A DNA stretch of 64,000 nucleotides from Asterias amurensis (lineage: Eukaryota > Echinodermata > Asteroidea > Forcipulatida > Asteriidae): contig NC_092656.1 of assembly GCF_032118995.1 (NCBI RefSeq), forward strand, positions 8,127,761 to 8,191,760, read 5' to 3'. Below the pieces are notes generated by a model that saw nothing but the letters and a program-made list of their open reading frames with translations, did not search any database and was not told where the DNA came from. How positions within the stretch are numbered: position 1 is the first letter of the stretch; the number at the start of each line of letters is the position of its first letter. Below are positions 1 to 11,228 of the stretch, one piece after another. The position numbers were made by a program, and so were the translations under genes.

Positions 1-30
1 TTACATGGTGTTACCGCAAACTCTTCTATG
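1..30 (+). mobile_element. terminal fragment of the histone-stem-loop-bearing element
   Basis: The first bases (ACATGGTGTTACCGCAAAC from position 4) equal the end sequence of the elements at 20414-20545 and 36212-36340, here in opposite orientation. Only the tip is present, cut by the window edge or decayed. Confidence 0.5.
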
Positions 31-34
31 ACTT

Positions 35-210
35 GTGTATGGTTGTGTAGTTTCCCATTGACTTGTGTATGGTTGTGTAGTTTCCCATTGACTGGTGTAT
101 TGTTGTGTAGTTTCCCATTGACTTATGGTTGTGTAGTTTCCCATTGGCTTGTGTATGGTTGTGTAGTTTCCCATTGACTTGTGTTTGGTTGTGTAGTTTC
201 CCATTGACTT
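35..210. repeat. 30-bp minisatellite
   Basis: About six tandem copies of a unit containing GGTTGTGTAGTTTCCCATTG, with small variations (one copy shortened), followed by a GT run at 211-228. Translations across it give repetitive peptides and are not genes. Confidence 0.9.
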
Positions 211-230
211 GTGTGTGTGTGTGTGTGTAC

Positions 231-1120
231 GCTGTACGCTAGCTGTATGGACATGAGTGGGAATCGCTATGATGTATAATGGGTCTGAATGCGCTGCCGG
301 ACGGTATACGGGCCACCGGTGTGAGCCGGACAAGCCTGGTTCGGTCGGTATGGTGTCGAACAACTTCGAAGAGAGGAGGGGTTCCTTGGCCCCGTTGTCT
401 TGTGTTTCATTATAACACGAGGACTAGCATCATAAGTACAATGTAGCTGGTAGATTTGTCCCTGAATGGGAAGCTGCTTTACTATAAGTGTAACGTTGTA
501 GTGTAGTAGTATGGATGGCAAGAGTTAGTTTATGAAATTGATCTTTACTTGTAGTTGTTGTTAAGCCACCGCTATCTTCTACCGTCTGGTATGTTTTCCA
601 CCAACACATAATTTATTTTCGATCCCCAACTTTGATTTTTTTTGTTTCTGTACCGAAAGTGTATAATAGCTTTAAAGCCATTGGACCCTTTCGGTACAGG
701 AAAAAAAAAAAAAGTTCACAGATTTACAAATAACTTACAGGGTTTACAGAAGGTAATGGTGAAAGACTTCTCTTGAAATATTAGTCCATGAAATGCTTTA
801 CTTTTTGAGAAAACGGTAAAACAATATAAATTCTCGTTAGCGAGAATTACGGATTTGTTATAAACACATGTCATGACACGGCGAAACGCGCGAAAACAGG
901 AGTGGGTTTTCCCGTTATTTTCTCCCGACTCCGATGTCCGATTGAGCCTAAATTTCCACAGGATTGTTATTTTATATATAAGTTGTGATACACGAAGTGT
1001 GGGACTTGGACAATACTGTTTACCGAAAGTGTATAATGGCTTTAAGCGATGTTACACCTGAGCTGAGTTGACAGATTAAATTACAACCCCAACCAATCAT
1101 CCATACAGTATAACAACATT
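231..1120. other. gene-free stretch with short hairpins
   Basis: No coding signal found. A sequence around 650 (ACCGAAAGTGTATAATAGC) recurs at 1023 and has an inverted partner at 705-712, so it is probably a small decayed inverted-repeat element. Another hairpin is at 831-848 (ATTCTCGTTAGCGAGAAT). Confidence 0.4.
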
Positions 1121-1124
1121 CCAA

Positions 1125-4100
1125 TCAGACTCAGACTCATGGGGCCAGATAAATAAAAACTAGCATTTGCTTTTACTAGTCTTTTACTTAAATCCTTATA
1201 AATAAAAGTAAGCCTTAATATTGCTAGTAATTGGTCGAACTAGTAGGTAATATCAATGCTTGAGGGACTCTTCTTATTGAGATGTAAATAAAACCGACAT
1301 TTTACTATTACCTGATAGTTTCACAAGATACTGGGCCGTGTAAAGGCCAGCATTAACAAATTGTCGACAAGTTTAAGATCAGGCATGAGAATTTGCTAAA
1401 ATCTCTATAAATAACCTTTTGGGCAATTCCAGCGTGACTGACATTACATTTTTTACTAATTTTGAATATCTAATCAGCTCTCATGTCTAAACAATGACAG
1501 CTATCTTAACCATGTTTTGCATGGGGGATACTAGGACCTGAATACACAATACAGCATTGAAACTTTGAAGTTTCATGTTCAGCTTTTCCCACTAGGGGGG
1601 TCGTTAACTGCCGTGACTGACATTACAAAAAGCGACGCAACCAAAAAGTGTTGATATGTTTTTAAAATTTCACTTCAAGTTAAAAGTGCTACAGATCTAA
1701 ATCCATATTAATATTATATCTGATAGGGTAACCAAAACTTGTAGTAAGATGGGAAAAATTAATTATGAATTTTTCGATAATTATACAAATTAACCTCCGT
1801 GACTGACATTACCGTGACTGACATTACGCGTTCATAACATCTGCTGGAATAACAGTAACAACAATTTAGCAAAACAAAATTAAAATTTCTGTCCACAAGA
1901 GAGTATCAATGAACTGTTTAATTCTATATTAAGGGAATAACTATAATTGTTTAGATGTTTAAAGGTTGAAACATGCATTATTTGTGATAAAACGTATTAT
2001 AAAAGAGCTAAAATTTAAGCTGCAATTTGGAATTTGGGAATTTGGATGAAGTTTTTATTGGGAAAAAATGACACATGAAGGAAGAGATGGGTGCTCCCTT
2101 TTTTAGTGAAATAAACTCTATCAGTATAGTAACAGTTGTGTAATAGCTTTTCACATGCATGAGAAAACTGAGAGAAGAAAAGACTGAAAAGTGTAAAACT
2201 GCTATTTCAGCTATTTCAGAATTTTCAAGCTTTGGGATATGTCTGCTAAAAACACACGCCTACTATATTGTAATCAAAACATTTACATGGACTCTTACAT
2301 TCTAGTCAATAAGCAATATTCTGTAAGATTCTATTTATTTTATTTGTTCAATTTGCAATACCTTAATCTACAGTACTTTAACTACTGCTAAGAAAATTGT
2401 GTAGTTAACGAGCCAATCTATAAAATGTACTTAGATCAAAATAGATACCATATATGAAAGCACAAAACAATTGAACACTAACATTGTCAGAGGGTGGTCA
2501 GGTTCCAAGGTATTGGCTACATTGTTACCAGGCCTTGAACATTGCTCTTGAAGGGGCACTGTAATTTTCCTCATGTAAAGGGCACTCTGCAACGAAATTG
2601 TAGATTTGTACTGAAACTTTGAAGAAGGGAACCAATGCAAAGCATGGGGCACTGCTGCAATTGCTGTGGGTGGAGTGGGTATTTTGAGACCTGTGTTGTT
2701 AAATCTTGACATAATTTAAGCTTGAACCAACCAACACCACTTTGTAATCTCCACCTTGGTGGAGTAGCAGATCAGTTCGCATTTACTTTGCTCACATTCA
2801 AGTACAATATTCCACAAAACAGTCTAGTCCTTCCCATCGAAACAGCACTTCGTATCCATCAAGTCGATCTAGTGTATGTAGGAGCTGTTAAAGTATCCTC
2901 ATTTTTGAAGGAGATGGATCAGCTGATTGAGCTGCTCTCTGCTTCTTAAGATTATGACATCTGGATACCCTCTCTCTATTTCGATTTACACATCTCTGTT
3001 TAGAATTTCTTCTAATCAGTCTTACATGTATATAGCTTGAACTTTTTTTTTTGTCCTTTTGTTGACCTACGCTTCCTTTGTTTTCATGCACTCCGCAGCC
3101 CATCTCTGCTGCTGTCTTGTAGTATCCTCCTTACTCTCTTGTAAAACTTGTGTAGTGTGAGACTCTTGTAATAATGTTGACCCTATTTAAAAAGAAAACA
3201 ATTGTATTACTTTTACTTCGATCAATGACAAATATTCACAATGAATAATGCGCCTTAAGCATGTATGGATTGGAGTACAGTTCACCTTACAAATTTGTTA
3301 TTCACTTACCTGTAAAATATGGATGAGTTGGACTAAAAATACAAATAAACAGATCCAAGGGCATTGTTTCAGGATCATATAGCTTCATTTAAGTTGCATT
3401 GTGAGTAAAAGACAACTTAATAGTCCATCCAATTTTCAAAATCTGTTTAATTAGCTTGTGTAATAACGTGACTAACATTACATTGCCGTGACTGACATTA
3501 AACGTGACTGACATTACACTTTTGTTTAATTAATAAAAAATGTTAAACAACAATAATGCTCTACCCTGACCCCCTACTAAGAAAATAATGAAGAACAGAT
3601 TTTAATTGCTACCATGTATACTTTTATGACAAAAATCTTCATTTTTTGTGACTGACATTACACTAAGCCTAACAAAAGCGTTCATTTGACGGCACATACT
3701 AGGTATCTAACATTAGTTTCATATTAATTAAAGGTGTTTTCCTAAAGATAGGTACTGAGAGTTGTTATTTTTACCAAACAAAATAAAATGAGTGCCTTTA
3801 GATTAATGAAAACTACAAAAAGAAATAAATTTTGTGTTCTTACCTATGATTGGTGCCATTTAACGTAGCGTCAACTTCAGAGTGCTGTAACTTTCAAAAT
3901 ATTTGGTCTGGATCATTTTGTTTTCCATTTCTAGAAACTTCAAAATATACTCTACCAACTTTGTAAAAGATGTTTGAGCAAAAAGCATTTTGAAATTTTG
4001 ACCCTCGTGTCACACTTGCGTGGAATTGCCCTTTTACTAGAAAAAAACCATTTACTTGAACGGATTAGTAAATGGTCAGAGAAAAGCAAAATAGGAGTAT

Positions 4101-4612
4101 AACAATAGAGGCATGGACTCGCTGATCAATAGCGATTAACTGAAATGCAGGCGGGGCAGTTTCCACTTAGTAAATTTTTTGATGGCGGCAGTGGCTATGA
4201 TGAGGAAACAGCCAGCCTCTCCACGTCAGCGCTCCAAAGATTGGTTCTTTTAGAGCAATTAAAGTATACAACAAATTTATAAGTAACATTTATCGTTGGA
4301 TCATTAGACCAAGGGAAAAATAACACTTTAATACTGACCCGATACCGAGCCATATTATATGCAACACTGTTGTTCAAGTAAAATCTCAAGCTCCTCACAG
4401 TAGCTTGTAAAAATACAAGTAATTGCTACAGTATGTTAGTAAAATGTCGTTTTTATTTATATGTCTATAAGTGAAAGGTAATCCAGCGAGCAAAATGTTC
4501 ATGCCTGATCTTTTACTTTTCAGTCTTCTTGCTAATGCTGAACCTTCAACTTGATAAGTAATTGCTAGTTTTTATTTATCCGGCCCGGCCGTGGACTCAG
4601 TCAGATTTTTCA
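1125..4612. mobile_element. decayed 3.5-kb element with inverted ends and a dispersed 15-mer
   Basis: GATAAATAAAAACTAGCA near 1147 reappears inverted near 4573. Other left-end blocks also recur inverted at the right: AGATCAGGCATGA (1377 and about 4503), CGACATTTTACTA (1295 and about 4440) and GGGCAATTCCA (1420 and about 4022), giving diverged terminal inverted repeats of a few hundred bases. The interior carries CGTGACTGACATTAC eight times. No transposase was recognised; the reading frame at 2431-2712 (minus) is unidentified. Probably a non-autonomous DNA transposon; exact ends and target duplication are not resolved. Confidence 0.5.
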
Positions 4613-6000
4613 GAGAGCACACAAACAAAACAATCACTGACTGAATTTATGACGACAATGAATGGCTGATGAGGCAATCCACAAGCCCCCAATTGTTGTA
4701 TACTGTATTCGCAGAGCTGCTAACATATTATTTAAAGAAAAGTTGTACAAAATAAGGCTACATACTTACCGGCAAATCTCAATTCTTCGTCAGCAGTTTT
4801 GTGTTGTGTTGTGTTGTGGGACTTCGCTCACGCATTGCTAAACAACAATATAGGTATCCGAAGTAAATATCCATTGCACGCGTCCCTAGTAATTACTAAA
4901 CTGCACATAGTCCCTCCAGATATAAGCCCAAACATTTGAGATTAGTTTGACTTTTATTTTTTAGAATTTTGTAGCGGAAATTTCTATAAATAGAATCAAG
5001 AACAAGCTAGACTCGTCATTTATGAAGATTCGAAGAATTTTCGCTGATGTTTGTTGAACTCTGAGCCATGCTTAACATAGTGTGAGCCACAAATGTGGAA
5101 AGTGGGAGGACTGGGCAATGCCAGTTTAATGTATGTTATGCTTGCGGAAGCAGTTGGATGTTGATTATTAGTACTTCGGATACGTATTGGCAGAATTGCA
5201 TGCAAAACATACAGCATCAGATCAATGAGCTGCACCACACTGAACATGTGGCATGTGAATCTTTAAATTGTATGTGTTCCTTCCGTGCTTTGTTTTTTAC
5301 CATAGAGCTATTATAATATAAGCTCTATGGTTTTTACACATCTGCACACAACCTTTTACAGATGATCCAACGCTTACAATTAACCTCGTAAGTAAGGTGT
5401 TACTATAATTTATAATATTTTTTCTTGAAATGTTATTTTCTATTGCTCTACTCTAGCCTAGTTCATTTCTACCTCCATGGTTCATGAATATGATATGATA
5501 TAGGCCTAGGCTTTTTTATTATTTATATATTTATAAAATAAAACATTGATTAATTTTTGCAAATTATGGTGTAGGATGGTAAGACAAAATCGTATTACTT
5601 CCGCATTACTTTGCATTTTGGAAACACCACATGTTAATTATTAATAATTTAATACAAAATCATTTTGTAAATTTACATATATTAGGTGTATTTTTTTATT
5701 GAAAAGTTCAAAATTAATAAACTTATCTTTTGTTATATTTTGAAACTAATAAAAACTTTTTTAAAAAGTCTAAAAAGTGGTCCGATTCCCATTGCTATTT
5801 ATTTTACCGTATTATTTTGGGTATAAAAAATACCAAGTAACAATTAAAAAAAAACATTGTTACATAAAGTTACAATACCGGTACTACAAACTATGATAAT
5901 TTTTTACCAAGGCCAATAATATCCACTTACTAACATTATAAGTTTGTTAAGGAAAAAAAACGGTAACAGTAACACCATAAAAGTTATTATTTCCGCTCCT
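4613..6000. other. AT-rich gene-free stretch upstream of TRMO
   Basis: No coding signal recognised. It holds a 33-base near-perfect palindrome at 5299-5331 (arms ACCATAGAGCT) and long AT-rich runs at 5500-5960. The TRMO promoter should lie here or just left of 6088, but no clear core motif is visible. Confidence 0.4.
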
Positions 6001-6087
6001 TTGTTTGGTCCAAATTAAAGATTGATTAGATGCTGTTTCTCCATCACCACAAAGCGTTCTCAGTGTACTTCAGTCCCGTCTCTCATA

Positions 6088-9000
6088 ATGGACAAAATGA
6101 TGGAAGCAACACATTCAGCATCTCAACCCCCTCCCCTTCATTCGCCAGTAAAGACAGAAGAAACTGAACATCCCATGAACACCCTCGGAACTCCCATAGG
6201 CTATATAAAGTCATGTTTTAAGAGTAAGAATGGGACCCCTCGTCAGCCTTCAGTGTGCACATTCTCCAGGGCAAAGTTGACGATCCTAAAGGCGGCGTTC
6301 CCTAATCCGCAACATTGTATCCAGGGACTTGACAAGTTTTCACATGTCTGGTAAGACTTCTACAAGAGACAAGTTGCCTTGGGTCAGGCGAGTTGGTCTA
6401 TGAAAGATAATCCACACAAATATGCCTCGAAGTTGCGTGGTTTTACGTATACGTTGTGAACTATAACCTGGCACTTTAATTTGTGACGTCAAACTTTTTT
6501 ATCCACAAATTGGTCGACCGTATAAGTTCGCAGAGTAAAAGGAAAACCACGAAATTCCGAGGCATTTGTGTGGATCATTATATTCTACTTAAAAACATCT
6601 TTCTAACCATTAGATGCATTTCTTAAGCAGTTACAAACGCTCTACAGAGGGGTCAAAATTTCGGACAGTATTCTGTCCATATTGTCAGTAGATGGCTCGA
6701 TTCCATTGTAAGGGAGAGTACGGTGAGCCGTACATGCATCAAGCGTTAAAGGCTTCCCCATGCAACCTTCAAACAAATGTTATTTTGAATTGTTCCGGTC
6801 CCAACTTTAGTGTTACAGTTTGTATAGCCCAACTGTAGGGGGCTAAACAGGGGGAAAGGAGAAGGCAAAGACACTAACAAACTGTTCTTTAATCAATCAC
6901 TAGGATGTTCAGACCATGGGGTTGAACCGTCTGGAGGTGCCTATCCACACACTCACTGAGACGGACAATCCCCCTGTGGTTTACCACTGCTTTGTATACC
7001 TCAATATTTTAGATGTTTTTTTTCTGTTTGCAGGATACTGTTTGTATTTCACAAAAATGGTGGAGGTAAATTTACCAAGGCTAAAGTGAAACCCCCTCGT
7101 CTGGACGGGGCTAAAGTTGGAGTCTTCTCAACAAGGAGTCCTCATCGGCCGAATCCCATTGGCTTGACCCTGGCAAAACTGGATAGGATTCAAGGTATTC
7201 TATTCACCCAAAACTAAGAGATATCTGTCTCAGTGTTGTAGCTTGACCAATTTTAGTGATGGGCTCTAAATCCACCAAGGGCAAGCAGATATGAACAGCA
7301 TCATTCATGTTCGGGGGGCCATCATTACTGAAGTGCAATCTGGGGAAAATCTGTGCCACGCGACACCGTGTATTTTACTCGGAGTTCTGGGTAGGGCCCG
7401 CCCGCACCGCCCACTATGGCTACAACACTGGTCTGTCCTCTTCTTTGTAAATGTGTCAGTTTCTTAAAGCCATTTTCACTCTGTATCCTTATCACCAGGG
7501 AACACGGCCTTTTTACCCCAGGGTTACCATGAGGCACTTTCACTTTGTCCCTGCCTAGGTCCATATTCCGCAGGGTCTCAGTTGCACATTTCACGATTCC
7601 CTCATGTTTAAAAACCACTTACCTCTACTCTAGAGCTGGGGCGCCTATTCCCCGTGGTATGCCCATTTGTCGGGGTAGATCAGGGGTATAGAGTGAATGA
7701 CGTGTCAGGTTGGTGTAATGGTGTCTTGAGACCCTGGTTCGTATCCCACCATGGGAACTTCTTGGATTGGGTTCGCAGTCCCTACTTTACTCCGTGGGTT
7801 TTCCCTGGAATAACTCTCTGGGGTTCCCCTCTCACATCTGAAACTAAAATTTCATCATCTTCTCTTCTCGATTTGCTCTAATAAGAGCGTTGAAAATATT
7901 TAGCCAGATCCAGAAGTGTAAAAGAGCCTGCCGTGACCTAGATGATAAGACTTTTGTACTATGTAAACTCAACTAATGTCTGTTAAATTGTGGTTTCCTG
8001 TGTACTCTTTGTTTTCAAGGTGATACGCTCCATTTATCAGGTGTTGACATCATCGAGGGCACGCCAGTGCTGGACATCAAGCCCTACGTACCATCCTACG
8101 ACAATCCATGCTCTATTCAGCATGGACAAACCTCCTCTGTCATGTCGGATCAGGAAAACATCAGCCCTGAGACACTCAAAGACTCTGCTGCAATTTCTTC
8201 GACCCCAAGTACCAAGGCAAACGCTGAGGGAAATCTGCACCAACATCATGACAACAGCGATAGTGATGAACTAGTCCAAACTGTGAATTTACAAAATGCA
8301 GGTTTTGATGCTGGGGTTACTCGCGTGAATGAAGAAATTGTCAGTGCAGGGATTGAACGCGCAGCTGAACAAGTGGACACTGTGTGTAAATCTGGTGACT
8401 TGGCACACGCAGACTGCAAGGAGCAAGATCGAAAGGTGCCGCCAACTTCCAGAACTTCTCAGAAGCACTCAGATGGTAGTCAAAATACAACTCACTCGGA
8501 AAACAGAAAATCTTTGCAATGTGTACATGAAACAGATAATCGCTCAGATGCACTCTTGCCAAGCCAGAGTGATGAATATTCATTGCCTGGGTCAAAGGTT
8601 GCAGTAGCTGATTGGATCCAGCACCCACCTATCACTAAACTGACTGTGAGGTTTACTGAGCATGCTGCAGCAGATTTGAGACGGTTCAAGACATCTAGTA
8701 TTGGTGTGTATTACTTTTAACTTTTACAATAACAAGGTTTTGCCTAAACTAGCTTCTCGAACAGACAATTCATTATCTACTTAGACAACTGCACTTTAAA
8801 GTCAGGCAGGGAACAAATCCTATTAAAAAATTCAAACAAGCTAGAACTATCTGTATTTGGGTATCAACGAATGTATTTGGTGTATGGCAGTGTGCTGGGG
8901 CAACGGTCAAACCTTGGCAACATCTAAATATGATCGTTATCACAATGCCAGTTTCTTCACAATTTTTTATTATTTTTTGTTTCAGTTTTTACTTTGTTAT

Positions 9001-9583
9001 CATCGAGGCCGGCCACTTCAAGGCGAAGGCTACAATTAACTGAATTAGTCTGTCAACCGAAATCAATTCGTTGATACCCAAATACCAGGGGCACATAGCC
9101 ACCTACTCCTGGGGGCTGAAACAGGGTTACCCCCTCATAGTCCATGTGGGTATCATCCACTAAGAGACTAGTCTTTGTTCAAGACGCTCCAGTTACTATC
9201 ACAAGAGAGTGGCACTCTCACCATAGACTGCTATAACCCTGAGAACAGCTAAAGAGTCTCGAACCAAGCTGACTAGGATCCTGGCTAGTAGAGCACATTG
9301 TAATAACTTCCCAAAACCCCCAGTTGATCACATGTCTTTCTGTTTTGACCTTGCAGATAGTCCCCATCATCTCGAGTTTCTTCAATCAGAGCAAGAAGCC
9401 AGGAGTGCAATTTGTGAGATACTCCAGGCTGACCCAAGATCCACCTACAGAAGGAACAACTGTCAAGACAGATTGTATTTCTTCACTGTTGACACGTTGC
9501 ACGTAACATGCTGGTTTGGAGCTGATTTTGTCGAGGTGGTTAGAGTTCAACCCGTTAGCTTGGCTGACGTTCCCAAGCATTAG
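6088..9583 (+). CDS. TRMO: tRNA (adenine(37)-N6)-methyltransferase, TRMO/TsaA-like
   Basis: Four coding exons: 6088-6350, 7034-7194, 8020-8703, 9357-9583 (stop 9581-9583); all joins keep frame with GT-AG ends, giving about 444 residues, close to the 441 of human TRMO. TRMO is a SAM-dependent methyltransferase of the beta-barrel TsaA/UPF0066 family that N6-methylates t6A37 of tRNA-Thr. The TsaA domain spans about residues 36-175 and shows PIGYIKSCF, NGTPRQPSVC, the exon-joined FSHVWILFVFHKNGG, PPRLDGAKVGVFSTRSPHRP and GTPVLDIKPYVPSYD. A Ser/Asn/Glu-rich linker of about 170 residues follows. The C-terminal domain (about 345-440) shows ADPRSTYRRNNCQDRLYFFT and HVTCWFG. The start at 6088 is the first in-frame ATG after a stop at 6016-6018; an upstream noncoding exon joined near 6020 is possible. 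An out-of-frame ATG at 6030 would give a 45-codon uORF. Identity is very likely; the exact start is less sure. Confidence 0.93.
6351..6640 (+). mobile_element. foldback MITE (TTAAAGGAACACG family), decayed copy
   Basis: Starts immediately after TRMO exon 1 and shares GTTGCCTTGG, GCGAGTTGGTCT, ATCCACACAAA.ATGCCTCGAA and the right arm AAAAGGAAAACCACG with the intact copies. Half the left arm is lost. It includes TGACGTCA at 6484-6491. Confidence 0.7.
7680..7885 (+). mobile_element. tRNA-derived SINE
   Basis: A pol III box B-like GGTTCGTATCC at 7736-7746 is followed by a body ending CCCCTCTCACATCTGAAACT. It lies in TRMO intron 2. The pattern of tRNA-like head plus conserved tail is typical of SINEs; the box A is weak. 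Confidence 0.55.
8853..9085. mobile_element. 233-bp MITE with 20-bp perfect terminal inverted repeats
   Basis: GTATTTGGGTATCAACGAAT at 8853-8872 is repeated inverted at 9066-9085. It sits in TRMO intron 3. No coding capacity and no clear target duplication. Confidence 0.8.
9086..9300 (-). mobile_element. SINE body fragment
   Basis: Reverse complement matches the body of the SINE at 20975-21290 (CCAGGAGTAGGTG, AGCCAGG.TCCTAG). It directly abuts the MITE at 8853-9085 inside TRMO intron 3. Confidence 0.55.
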
Positions 9584-9639
9584 ACTCTTGGCTAAGGAAT
9601 TTCATTGTACGCAATTTCTAGGTAAATGCTAAGTGAAAA

Positions 9640-9770
9640 TGGTGCGTTTTGGCCGAGCAGATAAGATCTGTGGACTCGAGCTCAGGATCAGCAGAGTGTA
9701 GGTTCGAATCCTGGTCGTGACACTTGTGTCCTTGAGAAAATCACTGAAACCCTTGTAGGTGAATCAGGGT
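9640..9770 (+). mobile_element. tRNA-like SINE head
   Basis: TGGCCGAGCAGATAAG resembles a Leu/Ser-type box A, and GGTTCGAATCC at 9701-9711 is a consensus box B, followed by GTGACACTTGTGTCCTTGAG, the shared SINE motif of this window. It is probably in or just past the TRMO 3' UTR. Confidence 0.6.
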
Positions 9771-11228
9771 TCAAATTCAGGGGGGAAATCCACAGGACTG
9801 CTGGGGTTGCTGTAGCAGTTGCTATACTTTGCCTTTATTTTTTGCATGAAACCAACTGATTGATGAAATTGAAAATTCAATGAGCCTTTTTGAGGTGTGG
9901 TGGACATGGTACAAGTACATTGTTTGGTTTTGGAAACTACAGACAAAGTCACTCGATAATGTGTCCACCGTATCTCAATGTGGCTCTTGAAGTCCATGGT
10001 TATGAAAATTACGGTTGAGGATTTGGTTTTCTTGTTTACCAAATGCTGTTGCAGGCAAACACAATAAGCCACAAAGTACTTCAGCATCAAAACAAAGTAT
10101 CCGATAACATTTCTTTGCTGTATTTTATTTAGTAATATTACAGTGTACCAATCAAATTATTAAAAATACAAAATCTACATTTACAGCGTTCTTAAGCTGG
10201 CATTTTGAACAAACCATTCTTGACCTTAAAACCTGAATTGTTCTTTTTCAATTAAAACCTCAAACATAAAAAAAAAAATCCCCAAAATCTGTAACAATGA
10301 ACTGACAAATCAGTCTTTGAGTCTTAACATTTGGTGTGTTTAGTAGCCATAGAGACCTGGGCCCACTTTCATAGAGACCTTTTAAGGCAGAAAATAGTGC
10401 TTTACAATTTGTCTGCTTGGCGAAAAATGAGCAGGATCCATACCAGTCACAAATTGTACAGTACATGTAACATGTAACATGGTAGTTTGGCTGGTACCCT
10501 TTTTCTGGTAAGCAACATTTTATTGTGCGTGGCTTCTTTTTGTGCTTAGGCAGTCTTGGCCGTGATGTCCCTTCAAAGTTGCTCATCGACACGTACAAAT
10601 GAAGATATTAAGATTTTAACAATGAAAGTCGCATACCAAGTATGTAACCGGGGCAAAATTTCACAGAGCTACGTGTATACGGGTATACATGTAAGCACAA
10701 AAAGTAACCAAGCACAGCAAAATACTTACCATATTTAGGTTACCAGCCAAAAAATCATGTAACTTTTTTTTTTTTTACTGGTATCCTCATCCTGCTCATA
10801 CATGTACATGTATTTGCTATTGACATGTATTAAAGCATGTACATGTATTAAAGCAACATTTTCTGTTAGAAGCTTTATGAAAATGAGCCCATATTGTTGG
10901 CCCTTTTTAGAGAATGAAAAAAACTTCAGTTCAATGTGTTTTCCCTTGCTATAAAATATCAACTGCAATTTTAATGTGAGATTAATTATACAGATAACAG
11001 TGTTAAAAATACTCTTACAATGTTTATGAAACTACTTATTGATACAAATACAATTTGTCTACAATTTTTATAACTGACTTTATGCAGTACAATGTGGCAG
11101 TAGTTATAGTGGTTGAGCCAGGGCAATCTACTTGCATCTTAGCTTTTTAAAATAATTCACAGAGACCATGAAGAAAACTGTATCTTAATAAAAAATAAAA
11201 TAAACAAAATAGTTTGTGGTCTGACGAT
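9771..11228. other. spacer between TRMO and the minus-strand gene
   Basis: No coding exon recognised. Contains copies of a dispersed repeat with TTTCATAGAGACC and CAGTCACAAATTGTAC (10330-10560, inverted relative to 60244-60380) and AT-rich sequence that may be 3' UTR of the minus-strand gene. Confidence 0.4.
10128..10133 (-). terminator. possible poly(A) signal for the Frizzled/Ig/LDLa gene
   Basis: AATAAA on the minus strand about 1.1 kb past the stop codon at 11229. It is the first clear hexamer found downstream on that strand, but the region is AT-rich and chance hexamers are common. Confidence 0.3.

Noticed and set aside
1..363. Minus-strand reading frame with repeated QWETTQ-type peptide
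   Set aside because: It is a translation of the 30-bp minisatellite and has no start context or homology.
2431..2712. 93-codon minus-strand frame within the 3.5-kb element
   Set aside because: No recognisable motif, no neighbouring exons and AT-rich termini; kept only as a note in the element entry.
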